From positions 3,504,731 through 3,568,730 of the forward strand of contig CM040746.1 in the NCBI GenBank assembly GCA_022829145.1: 64,000 nt of DNA, written 5' to 3'. Both the position numbers and the translations under genes were made by a program. Positions within the stretch are counted from its first letter, which is position 1; each line of letters opens with the position of its first letter. Below, in pieces: positions 1-11,530 of the stretch. This DNA is from Albula goreensis. Lineage: Eukaryota > Chordata > Actinopteri > Albuliformes > Albulidae. Below the pieces are notes generated by a model. The model saw nothing but the letters and a program-made list of their open reading frames with translations, ran no database searches and was not told the DNA's origin.

Positions 1-1560
1 CATGTCATCAGACAAAGCACATTGTGTAAACTTAAGCTGCACTTATTAAATTACGTGTTTAGTCGAACCAAAAAAAAAATAATAATAAAGCAATACGACA
101 TGATAAAGAAACACATTATCATATCAACAAGACAGAGGGAGAAAGACAGCGATTGAGAATGAGGGGATGACAACCTAGCGAGAGAGAAGGAGATGCACCC
201 ACTATACGGGCAATCTGAGCTTGTAACCATGGCAAACGAATAAGATGAAAAATTGTGACCTGCACTTTTCATGCACCGTGCTGGATTCGACTGCCGTCTG
301 TCACGAATAAAGTGTGAGAAGAGAGGCATAATGGCTGAGCTGTAGTTGAGAGGACAGGCATAATAGCTGGGGTTGGGGAACAAAGGTGGGGGGGACGGAC
401 GGACGGAAGGTTTATTTCTTTCATAAATGGTATCGACACCAATGCTCATCTTTGTTAGGCACAAAGGGAATTTAATGGACTGTTTATTCTAATTATACAC
501 AGGATTAGTCGTGCTAAAATTAAACATGGTGCAGTCACTGGTATTTTGCTTTTTAATGTGAGTGCATTTATTTTAAGGTTCCCATACTTTCCAAAATTCC
601 CCCAGGGGTCGGGTGTGGCCAAATCCAACAGGTTTAGTGGGTTAGTCAATTATTTTGTCATGTGAACAAGACAGTTAGTTAGCAAATGAGAGCAACTAGG
701 CCTTCCAAAAAACCTGCTATTATCTGAAAGCCCACTAGATTCACACTAACTATTTTAGTTATGTATCATGTCCTGCTGTTCAAAATTGTGTGACACAATT
801 ATGGCAAAGTAACCTGGTGGCCAGTTAGACCTCCCAACCAGCAGGGTGCAGTAGTGAGTAGCTGAGTAAGCCAATCCTAATTCAAAGATTGGGGTAGCCC
901 TGATATAACATCAGTCATGCACGTTCAGACAAGCTGGGGTGTGTCAAGACGACCAAAAGAGCGAGACAGATACATTTTTATTAACAAACAAAAAACACCA
1001 CAATAAAAAACATAAAATCTATAGGTCAGTGTCTAAAACAAATACATGGGTGTAACTGTGCATAAGTAGAATTAGTCCTAGTACATAGAAGCAAAGTTAG
1101 GTAACTGTACCACTAAACAGTTAAACTGTTAAAACAGTCATAAACCTCAACTATACCGATTGCCTAGAGCAATGGTTACACAAACCGTTGTCTAGGTGAA
1201 GTAGTACACAATCAATACACCGCTGCATACACCCGAGCAGAGCAGACCTATGATCCGCCGTGACCAAAATTATGCACGGCTAAATGGTCGCTAATCACAT
1301 GACCATTTAAACAATTGTGAAATAGTGTCTTAGTTTTCAAACATATATTTGTACCACGGTTAACCTGCAGGTTGGCAGTTGGTCATACACCTCAAACAGA
1401 ACATTAAACAATACTCACTGCACAATAAAAGCGGTCGATGCAATGCACACGTGCACATAGCATAAAAATCAGACACTGCCTGCATTAACAAGTTTGAACT
1501 AGGAGAGCAGTGGCTCCACTTCCTAAGAAATAGAAACACTCTCTGCTTCCATTTTATGGG
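1..1560. other. Gene-free AT-rich sequence
   Basis: I see no coding exon, RNA gene or clear transposon here. The longest open frame (minus strand, about 137 codons near 51-464) has a low-complexity Ser/Phe/Cys-rich translation and resembles no family I know. Short poly-A runs occur near 70-90 and 990-1010. Confidence 0.5.
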
Positions 1561-1564
1561 TTTT

Positions 1565-1890
1565 ACAGTAAAACTTTGCTTGATCTATGAGTGACAAAGC
1601 CTGCATAATAACACTAAGAATGTCATCATGCCGTAAGGCAGTGTCATAACCTGTCACAACAGTGTTTTACAGTTTATGACACATGACGTAAAGCTGTCAT
1701 AATGCATGCATTGATAAATTTTATGGCACGCATCGACAGAACAACAAGTATGTCGCAAGTTTAGTACGTTATGTAAGATGTTGTCAGTGTGTGTCATTTC
1801 AAAGGTCAATGCATGCATTATGTCAGTCTAATGGAATTTATTTATTTATCCATATGATGGTGTTATATAAGCTGCATGACATAAAGTAAA
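1565..1890. repeat. Candidate dispersed repeat with internal inverted repeat
   Basis: This segment is dense in 'tgtcata', 'tgacata' and 'atgacac' words in both orientations. A 19-bp arm at 1695-1713 (core aatgcatgcattg) is matched, with one mismatch, by its reverse complement at 1807-1825. Sequence rich in such words is familiar from non-autonomous DNA elements of fishes, but I cannot assign a superfamily and I see no clear target-site duplication. The dispersed-repeat call is inference; the inverted repeat is directly visible. Confidence 0.4.
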
Positions 1891-2111
1891 ATGTTACCTT
1901 TATATGAAGCATAATCAGGGAGTAAATTTGCCTGCAGATGCAAAGACAAAAATGTTGATGTATAGTGATTGGCAGTTTTATTTATTCATTCATTTATTGG
2001 TTTATTGTCTCATATGAAAGGGACAAACAGAGTTAGCAATGAGTCTGTCAGATGAGGTATCCAGTGTACAGTGCAAGCGCATACTGCTATAGCCATTGTT
2101 TGGTCATTTAA

Positions 2112-2350
2112 CCCTCCTGTCATGTTGCAGGTCAAATTGATCCGTTTCAAAGTTTAACGATACAGGAAAAATATGATAAAACTTCATGAAAAATGACTAA
2201 TTTAACGTGTTTGCAACCCCCCGAATAAAATGAATGCTGTTTTTGCCAATGTACAGAGAAACAGTTTGAAAATTATTTTTTGATGAAAATGTAATCAATT
2301 TTACCCAGGAACATCATTGCTATTCCTTATAGTTGAACATAACAGGAGGG
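2112..2350. mobile_element. piggyBac-like MITE, 239 bp
   Basis: The element has terminal inverted repeats: ccctcctgtcatgtt at the left and the reverse complement of ccctcctgttatgtt at the right, 14 of 15 matching. It is flanked on the left by TTAA (2108-2111) and on the right by TTAG (2351-2354), the TTAA target duplication expected for piggyBac-type elements with one later change. The subterminal 'ggtcaaattga' is typical of a common fish MITE group. There is no coding capacity, so any mobility would have depended on a transposase encoded elsewhere. Confidence 0.65.
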
Positions 2351-3486
2351 TTAGAAACAGGAATTATGGGACATACATTTGTGTTTTTATGATTTGAGGG
2401 CTGTGCGATATTACACTGTTCATCCATTTGCCAATTAGAGCAAAGACTTACATTTTTAGCCTTGTCCACATACACAGGCTGAATGAAGGACACTGTGAGA
2501 TCTCTTCATCAGCAAAAGCCAATATTTGCCTCATCTCTTCAATGGCCATTTACTTGATACTACAAGGATTCTTTGCTCTAAGCTTTTGGAACAAGAATTC
2601 CTTACCTTATAATATAACACTGACTAATTTGGCAGCAATGCTTAACGGAAGTGATACAAAACCAGGTTTAAAAACGTGTTTGTTCTTCATCTGGTCATTC
2701 AAAGTCAAATTCACATTGCGGTTATGCTGAATTAGGACCTGACTTAGAAAGGAAAGTCTTTGACAGTGATGAGAAAAAACAGCATGAAGACATTTAAATG
2801 CATGAAGATTTAACCCTTCCCAGTCATCACCAGTCTCTTAGTTACCTGGGCTTTTCATGGTAAATTACCTCTAGCTACAAAGTAGTTCATGTGATTGCTG
2901 TCTTGCCTTATGCCATTAGAATGATGAAATGAAAGGAAAAGAAGACGAGAAATAGGAAAGAAGACGAAAGGAAAGACATTTGAAAGGAAAGGAGACGAGA
3001 AAAAGGCCCTACTATGTGAGTCAGTTTTAATTATTTACATCTTATTATCGCAGAGCCAAAATGAATTGGAAAAAAAAAATTATATGGTAGCAGAACATCT
3101 GTGTTAAATGATTGTATACATGCTCTCTAATGACTCTCTCTAATGGTTATTGCACCGCTGAAATGTCTGAAGCCATGAATGAAAGAGCACATTAACGTAA
3201 ATGACTGTTTTGCTTTTTGGGGATTTCATGTCACATAGAACAACGCTATATATAGACAGATTATAAATTACACACAGAATTCAAAAGCATATACTCTAAA
3301 ATGGCTTTATTCCCAGTAAAATGCTGATTTCAATTTTTCCAGACATGTTATGAATTTCCCCTGATAATAAAATGTATGCATTAGCTGTACGGATGACTGC
3401 TTCTCCACAGCCTATGAAAAATGTCCATGCTGCAGTTAACAATGGTAAACCAATCAGAATGACTCCTGTGCAACTGACATCCAACA
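2351..3486. other. Gene-free sequence with a purine tract
   Basis: No exon is recognised. A plus-strand open frame of 100 codons (2428-2730) has no recognisable motif and I treat it as chance. At about 2925-3005 the plus strand is almost pure purine, with a loosely repeated 'ggaaaggagacgag' motif. Confidence 0.45.
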
Positions 3487-3571
3487 CACCTCGGCAGGTG
3501 TTCAGCCCAGGTGAGCATGGGCTGGATTCAGTCAAACACACTTAGGCTGGGACCCAATCAAACACACAGTG
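3487..3571. repeat. Short degenerate tandem repeat, target of hAT insertion
   Basis: Two to three degenerate copies of a unit containing 'caatcaaacacac' and 'gctgggac' lie immediately left of the 3580-4379 element. One more copy ('caatcaaaaacacat' then 'gactgggac') follows at about 4388-4412. The hAT-like element therefore split a pre-existing short tandem repeat. Confidence 0.5.
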
Positions 3572-3579
3572 GCTGAGAC

Positions 3580-3660
3580 CAAGGGCGCAAATCCGGGGGT
3601 GGTGGGGGGGCATACCCCCCAATCCTGGGCAAAACATGTATTGTCCCCCACCATTGTGTC

Positions 3661-3702
<42 letters not shown>

Positions 3703-4379
3703 GGGCTATACATATACATGTAACTTGATATATAATGCGTGAAGACAGCGCAAACAAAACATTTTTTATAGTTAAAAAATGTGGTTGCCAACCAGTTAAC
3801 AATGGTTTGACTCAGTTGCCCATCATATAGTTTGGCAAATGAATTTTGCATGCAGTCCGTCAATACTCGATATCTTGTAAGCATCCTAGTTAAGGTAGTA
3901 ATATCAGCTTTAAACTGAAGAGCTGGGTTATACGTAACGTGGCAGCACATAACTTCTTTTGATCATTAGAACAGAACGCGTTTGTTTCCTTAGTGCATTT
4001 TTGTCGCTCCCAAAACATTAACACACACAGTAATGTAAACTACTCGCAAGCTTACGAGAGCAATGAGAGCCGCGGTTTTATTTCACACCACTAATGTTCG
4101 GTAGTGCCAGCTTGCAAGCACAAGAATCGGGCTCATGCTCTCAGACCCTTCACAGTTTGAGAACACTGTTTCTAGCTTGCCAGTACTCATTAGGTAGTAT
4201 CAAATTACTCTAACTATTTAGAAAAGCGTTACATAACAAGGGTTTTCTAAGTAGATACCAAGGTAATAGGAAACTTCCTTGCAAATTAAACACCTATTTT
4301 GTCCCCCCCAAAAAAAAAAATGGCCTTGACAAAATGTCAATGTTAGGCCCCCAACAATAAAATTACATTTTTGCCCTTG
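3580..4379. mobile_element. hAT-like non-autonomous DNA transposon, 800 bp
   Basis: The left end reads caagggcgcaaat and the right end is the reverse complement of caagggcaaaaat: 13-bp terminal inverted repeats with two mismatches. Flanking 8-mers are gctgagac (3572-3579) and gctgaaac (4380-4387), an 8-bp target-site duplication with one mismatch, the length characteristic of the hAT superfamily. A G-run near the left end and a C-run near the right end extend the subterminal symmetry. The interior holds a TG microsatellite (3664-3699) and no transposase. Open frames on the minus strand (up to 130 codons) are produced by the microsatellite and have no protein similarity that I recognise. Confidence 0.72.
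3664..3699. repeat. (TG)n microsatellite
   Basis: About 18 uninterrupted TG units inside the hAT-like element. It generates the His-Thr repeat seen in minus-strand conceptual translations. Confidence 0.95.
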
Positions 4380-4387
4380 GCTGAAAC

Positions 4388-4794
4388 TCAATCAAAAACA
4401 CATAGACTGGGACATAGTGATAGGGGAGAGAATTTAACAAGTGTCATAAAACCATGAATGATACATGCAGTATCAATGACTCTATGATTTGGAGTAATGA
4501 TGTTTTGGTCGGAGAGAGAAAGAAAGCTGGATCGGTTCAGACAGGTGAGTGATTGGCAGAAGAGTGTCATTCCCTTTAACAGACTTCATGAGACCTAATT
4601 TTAACCTTCACTACTGGAACCAATTCATATTGCATATGAAATTTAAAAAGAACAAATCCCAAAGAACATATTTATTATATGAATATAGTCTATATTGTCT
4701 GTATTATATAAATGTAACAAATTATTGCATACCTAGAGAAAATGTTGTGATGTTAAGTGTCTTTTAATGTTTTGATTGAATTGCATATTGTTAC
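4388..4794. other. Gene-free AT-rich sequence
   Basis: Nothing recognisable apart from the residual tandem repeat at the left edge. Confidence 0.45.
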
Positions 4795-5275
4795 AATTCA
4801 GGCTGGGACTCAAATGCGGACAAACAACGATCAGGTCAAAAATGTGTTTATTAGCTGAAGCACTGAACACAAAACCAGAATCATCATCAAAAACAGACAG
4901 GGTCAAAACCAAAAAGGCACGGGCAAACAGTCCACACAAAAGTCAAAAGCGAGGTCAAAAAGTGGGCGAGAATGGTCAATAACAAACAGGCGAAACAATC
5001 CAAAACGACAGGCAAAAAGGTGAAAACAGGCAGGTACAAGAACGAGAGGCAGGAACGAGACAGGGCGATTTGGCAAAGTATAAAGACACAAGCAGAGTTT
5101 AAGTAGGGGAATGGATGAGATGAAATAAGGAACTGCTGAGCAGGCGAATCAAATCGGCTAACAAGGCAAGAGAACAGGGGGACTAACACACAAAGAAACT
5201 GAAAACAAAAGCACACGATACAAGGACAGGGAAAAAACGAAAATAAAATGGGACTAAAAAACCGGTGCACTGAGA
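4795..5275. repeat. Purine-rich dispersed repeat, copy 1
   Basis: The plus strand is strongly A/G-rich, with recurring words such as 'ggtcaaaa', 'aaacaggc' and 'acaggcaggt', and begins with 'ggctgggactcaaatgcgga' followed by 'gtgtttatt'. The segment at 43935-44415 has the same organisation and vocabulary ('gggactcgg', 'gagtttattcgc', 'ggtcaaaacc', 'acaggcaggt'). Both resemble a widespread low-complexity-looking interspersed repeat of fish genomes. The class is unknown to me. The Lys/Gln-rich plus-strand and Cys/Phe-rich minus-strand open frames are a by-product of base composition. Confidence 0.55.
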
Positions 5276-6432
5276 CACATGCTGTTTTTTAAGAGACAAA
5301 GTGCATTTGACTTAATCTAGCTTCAGATATTCTTCATGGACGAGCATAAATTCTGCACAGGTGAGCATAAATTCAGCACAGGTGAGCATCTTCAGTGTCA
5401 GTTTCCCTGTGGGACCACACCACCCACTACAGAAGTAAGACATGTAGGAAATGAGAAACAACCCAAGCTTGATTTTCTAAATGAATAGCAGGCTCTACCC
5501 TCGCCCCTCAGGACTAATTTGTAAGAAGAAGTCAAGCTTGCCAATATAAAAGTTCTCTGGTGTAAATGTAATTGAATTTGGTTTTCATTCCCAATAGTGA
5601 GCTGGGCCTGGCAGGCTGGTTCAGGCCACATGGCAAACAGGAACACATGACCGCAACAACCTGCGAACATGCCAAATTTTAAATGTCTTTTCCTTGTTCC
5701 CGTTTATTCAGAACAAGTGTTCCCTCATTACCAGCAGTTACAAATGAGAACAAAAGGGTGAAAACAGAGCTGTTGAATGGTGTAATTCATTTTGCATGCG
5801 TATTCAGACTACGCATTCCAAGAGCACTCATTCTGAAATCCCTTGGATTTTTATTTTTTAATTTTGCTCCACACATCAGCGAGGGCAATGGCACACCATG
5901 AAATGATCCGTTCCCATCACCTCAACTGTCTGCCTCACACATGGGTGATGCATGGATGGCACTTCTGCACTGGAACATTCTCTGTACCAGAACGTCTGAT
6001 GGGGAGCAAAAGAACGAGACCTCGCTTCAGATTCATAAGCAGCATATCTCAGCGTGTACACGTTATTTGATTGATAGTTTTTGGACCATTTGGCACCAGC
6101 CTCACATTTTGGATGTGTATGTTTTTTGGGTGGATACTCTATATGTAGCGGAGGGCACAGCACACGGCAGTGAAGGAGGGCATGTATTAGCCAGGGGCCG
6201 ATTAGCCGGCCAGATTTGGAGAGTCAAGCTGGGATCGGAGCCAAGCCATCACGAAAACCCCTCCCCCCTCATGTAATCTGCTACAAGTGCCTTGGGAGCT
6301 GTAATGACCACAGTGAGTCAGGATTTGATAGCATCTCCTAAACCGGGGGAAATATTGCCCTACTTCTTGCGGCACCCTGAATTTCCCAGGGGGACTTCCA
6401 TCCATGGAGTAACACAAGCCTATCCCCGCTTA
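5276..6432. other. Gene-free sequence with a 21-bp direct repeat
   Basis: At 5342-5391 a 21-bp unit containing 'gagcataaatt' and 'gcacaggt' is repeated about 2.3 times. The rest (5392-6432) shows overlapping chance frames on both strands but no recognisable exon or transposon. Confidence 0.45.
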
Positions 6433-7132
6433 TCTTCAAATATCAACCAAGCCCAACACTGCTTAGATTCAGTACTAACTAATAAGAGCCCCCTTTAACA
6501 TCAGTGCTAACCAACCCCAGTCCTGTTTAGCTTTAGAGCTAACCAGTCTATAGCCTGCTTAGCTTTAGTGCTAACCAAGCCCTGCCCTGTTTAACTATAG
6601 TGCAAACCAATCCCAACCATTCTTAGCTTTAGTGCTAAGCAAGCCCAGCCCTATTTAGCTTTTTTGCTAACCAAGCCCTGCTCTGTTTAGCTTTAGTGCT
6701 AACCAACCCCTGCCCTGTTTAACTAAAGTGCAAACCAATCCCTACCCTGCTTAGATTTAGTGCTAGCCAATCCCTTCCATATTTAGCTTTCGTGCTAACC
6801 AGTCCCTACCCTGTTTAGCTTTAGTGCTAAAGAAACCCCTGCCCTTTTTAGTTTTAGTGCTAACCAACCCTACCCTGCTTAGCTTTAGTGCTAACCAGAC
6901 CCTACCCTGCTTAGCTTTAGTGCTAACCAACCCCTGCTCTGTTTAACTATAGTGCAAACCAATCCCTACCCTGCTTAGATTTAGTGCTAACCAATCCCTA
7001 CCCTGTTTAGCTTTAGTGCTAAAGAAACCCCTGCCCTTTTTAGCTTTAGTGCTAACCAACCGTACCCTGCTTACCTTTAATGTTAACCAGACCCTACCCT
7101 GCTTAGCTTCAGTGCTAACCAACCCCTGCCCC
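6433..7132. repeat. 32-bp minisatellite with higher-order structure
   Basis: About 22 copies of a 32-bp unit centred on 'agctttagtgctaacca' followed by 'accctgccctgttt'. The motif start recurs at 6465, 6497, 6529, 6561, 6593, 6625 and 6657, every 32 bp. Later units form a higher-order repeat: starting at 6817 the spacings run 33, 31, 32, 32, 32, 32, and the same 33, 31, 32 pattern restarts at 7009, 192 bp downstream, with matching diagnostic variants such as 'ctaaagaaaccc'. No spacer sequences separate the units and there is no coding signal. Confidence 0.93.
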
Positions 7133-8755
7133 GGTTGACCAGGGCTGCAAACCCACAGCAGATGTAGCTCAGCAGGGCATGGACTATGCTTCCTCCCTTA
7201 CGATGAAGGGTAGTGAAATTGCTGCTATTTGACTTGAAAGTATTTAAATGCATTAGTTTTTGTTTCACTACACAACTCAATTGATTATTAATAAATGGTG
7301 AACTACAAGTAGGCTTCATGCATTGATTAGAGTGGCATTTTGGTGATACAATTTGACATAGGTCTCTCAACAGCTATAAAACCTGTTTTTTTTTTCAAAA
7401 CATACCAAAGCCACTTTCAGTACCACTGTGTACAAAAACACATTTAAAAGAAAAATGGAATAAAAAGCATGAAAATTGTTTGTGGAGGGAGCATGTCCTT
7501 ACATTGAATTACTGAATACTAAAAGAAAATAAGCTGTATTCACCTCAGCTGGATAATTTTTTCCTCTTTAATCCCCTTTATAACATATGACAAGCATTAA
7601 ACACATTCAAAATGGCTTGGCCGCACTTAAGGCCAGTGTTTAAGAGGAAGAAGAAAAAAAAACAACTATTTTAATCGAATTAAATTTCGAAAATGGAGGA
7701 TATGGTCCATGTCTAGATTAAGAGCGCGCGTTGTTGGAACTCGTTCTTTTTCCCCTCATTCCGGCAAGCAAACAGGCACATCTACAAACTGACAAAAAGG
7801 ATGCGTGGATTGATGCAGTACTCAATGGCGGGCGCAGAGGAACGCCGAGATGCGTCAAAGATACAACGGCCAGGGCACTCATCCCAGTGGGGGAACGTGG
7901 GGATGTGGGTGTCTGGGAGCCCTAAATGTGCTCTGAGAAAAATGGTGCCTGTGACTATTTTTAGTCTTCAGGGTCATCAGCAAAATTAATATCTACTTGC
8001 AGATTGCCTTAGTAACACAGAGCTCTGATTTTTTTTTCTTCTTTTGGTTACAGCATATAACCTCACAGTACAATTAAAAATAGTCATAAATAATTGCCTC
8101 CAATTACCTCCATATGCCAGCCTACTCAAATTAAATCTAATTTATACTGATTCATATACTTCCATTAAATGTGAGATTAATGAATAAATGAGCAGCTTCA
8201 TCCATGTCCAGATTATAGCGATGTGGACCGCCTTATTTAAATTCGGTAAAATGCCTTTTCTGTTTTGGCTTTTTTGTTTTTTAAGTGTACAAAGGCACAC
8301 AAAACGGTTACAGGAAAACAAAAGTTTTCTGAGTGTGGTGTGTGATGGGAAAGTGCCGTCACTATTAGGATTGATGGCCCCAATTTATTATTAATGACTC
8401 GTAAAATGAGATCCAGGAGAGCCATTTTAAATACATTTTCCATCACAGTGAGGCCAGGCTCCACCCACAGCACTAGGCTCCTCCCGCTGTCCTCCAAGCT
8501 GCCAAATCCTGCCGCATCCTCCTCCTCCTCGTCCCACTCTGTCAATGCTTCACCTCCGAGAACCTCACCCCACCCCCAACCCCAGATTCACCCTGTAGGG
8601 TTTCCATGAGTTTCAGAGGCCATAAACCGGAACATTCTTTGTGTATATTTTATGTATATCTCTCCTGCATTTTAAGCATACGTCTTTGTTCAGACCCACC
8701 CAAGATCTGTAATACATTTTTTTCATGGGTTCCCCGTTTCCATGATATCTTTATG
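7133..8755. other. Gene-free AT-rich sequence
   Basis: No exon, RNA gene or clear repeat is recognised. A Ser/Pro-rich plus-strand frame at 8394-8609 contains a short 'tcctcctcctc' run and looks like composition rather than a protein. Confidence 0.45.
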
Positions 8756-8950
8756 TTGTGGTCAAACAGCTGGGCTTCCAAGTCATAAATTGCAGGTTTG
8801 ATTCCCAGGTAGGGCACTGTTGTTTTACCCTTGAGCGAAGTACACCTAAAATTGCCTCAGTAAGTATCCTGCTGTATTGTGTGCAAAACAAAGTAAGCAA
8901 GCTGTGTGAACTGCTCCGGATAAGGGTGTCTGCCAATTGTATCATGTGTG
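8756..8950 (+). mobile_element. tRNA-derived SINE
   Basis: A polymerase III-type promoter is visible: an A-box-like stretch at 8759-8773 and a B box, ggtttgattcc, at 8795-8805. Downstream comes the fish-SINE body 'acccttgagcgaagtac', then a tail 'ctccggataagggtgtctgcc' (shared in form with the 'ctctggataagagcgtctgc' tail widespread in teleost SINEs). The copy is diverged. The minus-strand fragment at 15124-15240 appears to belong to the same or a closely related family. Confidence 0.75.
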
Positions 8951-10528
8951 TAAGTACACAGCCTGGATAAATAAAACAAATTGAATGGCAAACGGCCTTC
9001 TGTCATAATATATACTTACATTATCTGTACATAATCAGATTGTTCTTAGCTATGTATAAAAAATGAATGCATAATTAACAAATAACCAATAGACTAATCA
9101 AACCAATGGTGATCAGGATTTCCTTAGAGCGAGCATTAATTGAGCCGCGTCCGTTTCTTCATCAGGCGAACAGTTAGTCCGTAACTCTGAGGTTGTAATG
9201 CACACAGTATATTCCTGTACATGTTGTCAAAGCCGCACCAGTGATGCTCTAACCATGTCTGGATTATGTGATCCAGATGGAAGCACATCAGTCTGGATTT
9301 GACGGATGGCTACGCAGTTAAGCTGGGCTCGTTCAGGCTAAATGCGGCCCGTGTAAACCGAAACATTTGTGCGGATCTGCAGGATGTTTGACAGGTTTTG
9401 ATTTATATCTAGAGCTGGCAGGGAATTTCACCCTTTCACAAAACAAAAGGCAGAATCCTACTGTTTTCATATTCCAAAAAAAGCCCACTGTTGCTGTTGC
9501 CGCTGTTTTGTTTGTCGTTTTTCAGAGCAGCAAAATTCCAAATGTGATATGCTTATTTAATTCACGTCCTTGCTTCATTTACCACCTTTAAATAAATACC
9601 AGCCATTAAAATGCTACTACATTGTTTTCCAGTGCTTTCACAAAGTACAAGCTATATTAAAATTTCATTTTGTTACCCCTCTTTGGCTGAGATCTGTGGA
9701 AATGGCTTGGGTTGATGTGAAAACCATGTCAACAAACAATGATATTTGTGTACATTTGTCTTGTACATTTATTTCTCTGCCTTTTTCCTACTTAAGTTGC
9801 ATTATAAGGCATATTGGCAGTCTGTACCGCCTGGGGTAAACACTGATCTCAGGAATGACAAAATGTTTTTGCACTTTTGCACTTGATGTTCCAGTTTGTG
9901 CATAATACTTGGATGTACATGTTAGCATTAAGGTCAATTTTTTTAGTATCAATTGTAGCCAAGTCCCAACATACATTTTGAAACTTAGGACCGGCATAAA
10001 TCAAAGAATTCATAAATCAGAATATCTAATCTGGGTGACTCTGTTTTGGTCACATTGTATCCCTGCGTTTGTGAGTTCAGACTGGACGTTTTAAGTGTAG
10101 TTGTCAATCGATCAGTATTTAAAAAAAAAAATGCCTGTGTGCCAAAACAATATAAGTGGCCTCATCTACTCCTGTTTCATTTCCTTTATTCTTTTTTTCT
10201 GAGGAGGGGGCAATTTGTGCCCCTCCCTAAGTGCCGCCGGAGCTAGCTCGGCCTGAGGACAGCTGAATCAGCACGTTTCTCCTGACAGAACTGGCTACAA
10301 ACGACGTGTATTTGCGCCTACGTGAGCTGACTACAGATACACATTCTGCCTGGCCAGGAGAGGCAAAGTTGTCCAGGGAGTCTTCTCCATCCCCCAAAAA
10401 CCACTGTGTTCCTGTAATGGAATCTAGTGGACCCCTGCTGCGATGTTGGAAGCTAAATTGAGTTTTGAAACATTTTAATCATTCCAGCACTATGCTTTTT
10501 GCAGGACGCCAGCTTCAGACTGGGAGAC
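8951..10528. other. Gene-free sequence
   Basis: No exon is recognised. The part at about 9120-9370 is less AT-rich than its surroundings and carries several homeodomain-like 'attaatt' words, so it could be a conserved non-coding element. A segment around 10195-10260 with 'ggagggggcaatttgtgcc' could be an end of a DNA element, but I found no partner end. Confidence 0.35.
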
Positions 10529-10690
10529 TTGCGGTAGTGCCAGCTTGTGTCTGTTGCAGTAGTCACTGGCTGTGGATGAAGGCTTGTTTTTGCTGTTGCA
10601 GTAGTCACTAGCTGCGGATGGCAGGCTTGTTTTTGCTGTTGGAGTAGTCACTAGCTGCGGATGGCAGGCTTGTTTTTGTTGCAGTGGCGG
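10529..10690. repeat. 43-bp minisatellite, about 3.5 copies
   Basis: Units share 'agtcactagctgcggatggc' and 'ttgtttttgctgttg'. The 'agtcact' anchor recurs at 10561, 10603 and 10646, giving periods of 42 and 43 bp. The unit is unrelated in sequence to the 43-bp array at 17448-17959. A 78-codon minus-strand frame over it is a by-product. Confidence 0.85.
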
Positions 10691-11214
10691 CGGCTGCAGG
10701 TGCACGTTTGTGTTTGTTAAACACAAGGAAGCCTCCGTCGAGAGAGATTTTGCCTTATTTATTCATTTCCGAAAGCTAACGAGAGGCAAGTGGATGTTAA
10801 CTGAGCAGCATGTTCACTGCACCCACCGAACCAGACCCAGCGCCACCTGTGCCCTTTAGCCCTTAGCATTGCTCGACATGTGTTATGAGGGTGGCGCTCA
10901 AGGTACGTTTTTGAGAACAACCGTCACAAATGCCCTCTCTGAGTGAATTCATGTGGCTTTATGCCCTCATAATTACATAGTAAACACAGAAAAATGGTCA
11001 TTCATCAACCCATACAGCCTAAAATCAAACTCCTTAATGCTGAGGAGAATCAGAAGCTAACCGCTAAGTATTTATTTTCAAACTTATGTGCTGCTCTTCA
11101 ACCATGTTGTTGATATTGCTTTTCTATGTTGCCCGAGGTGCTTTGCTTCCCGCATTGAACTGTATGCTGACTGCATCTCATTTATGTGAACAATAGCCTA
11201 TTTTTAAAATGAAA
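10691..11214. other. Gene-free sequence
   Basis: Nothing recognisable. Confidence 0.4.
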
Positions 11215-11530
11215 AGTAAATCTCTGAGAAGTATTCAGCTTATATTCAGTCATCCTGGCCAAATGTCTAAAGAGAATTACGCACTATGTCAAGCCTGGGC
11301 TTACTCTCTTCACCTCTCTTACTTAACTGGCAAGTTATTTCATGCATTGATAACTGTGTGAAAAATAACCTCCTGATCTAGGTTTCAGATTCCTTTTATT
11401 GATTTTCACCCATGTCCCCTTGTACAGGGGAACACGTCTTGAAATATCTATTGCAATTGATTTTGTTAATCCCTCTTAAAAACATTAATCAAATCTCATT
11501 CGTATTTATCGTAGTGTCGTATTTAACACT
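11215..11530 (-). mobile_element. LINE fragment (CR1/L2-like), 3' region, antisense
   Basis: Read on the minus strand, the segment contains 'gaggttatttttcacacag', preceded by 'gtgaaaatcaataaaagga' and 'ttaagagggattaacaaa'. This order matches the final part of CR1/L2-type LINE open reading frames common in fish and other vertebrates, near the end of the reverse-transcriptase protein ('ggacatgg ... ttcacacag'). The copy is heavily mutated and 5' truncated. The assignment is from remembered family sequence, so the clade is uncertain. Confidence 0.55.

Noticed and set aside
6433-7132. CRISPR-like array
   Set aside because: Units are directly adjacent with no unique spacers, and the context is a vertebrate genome.
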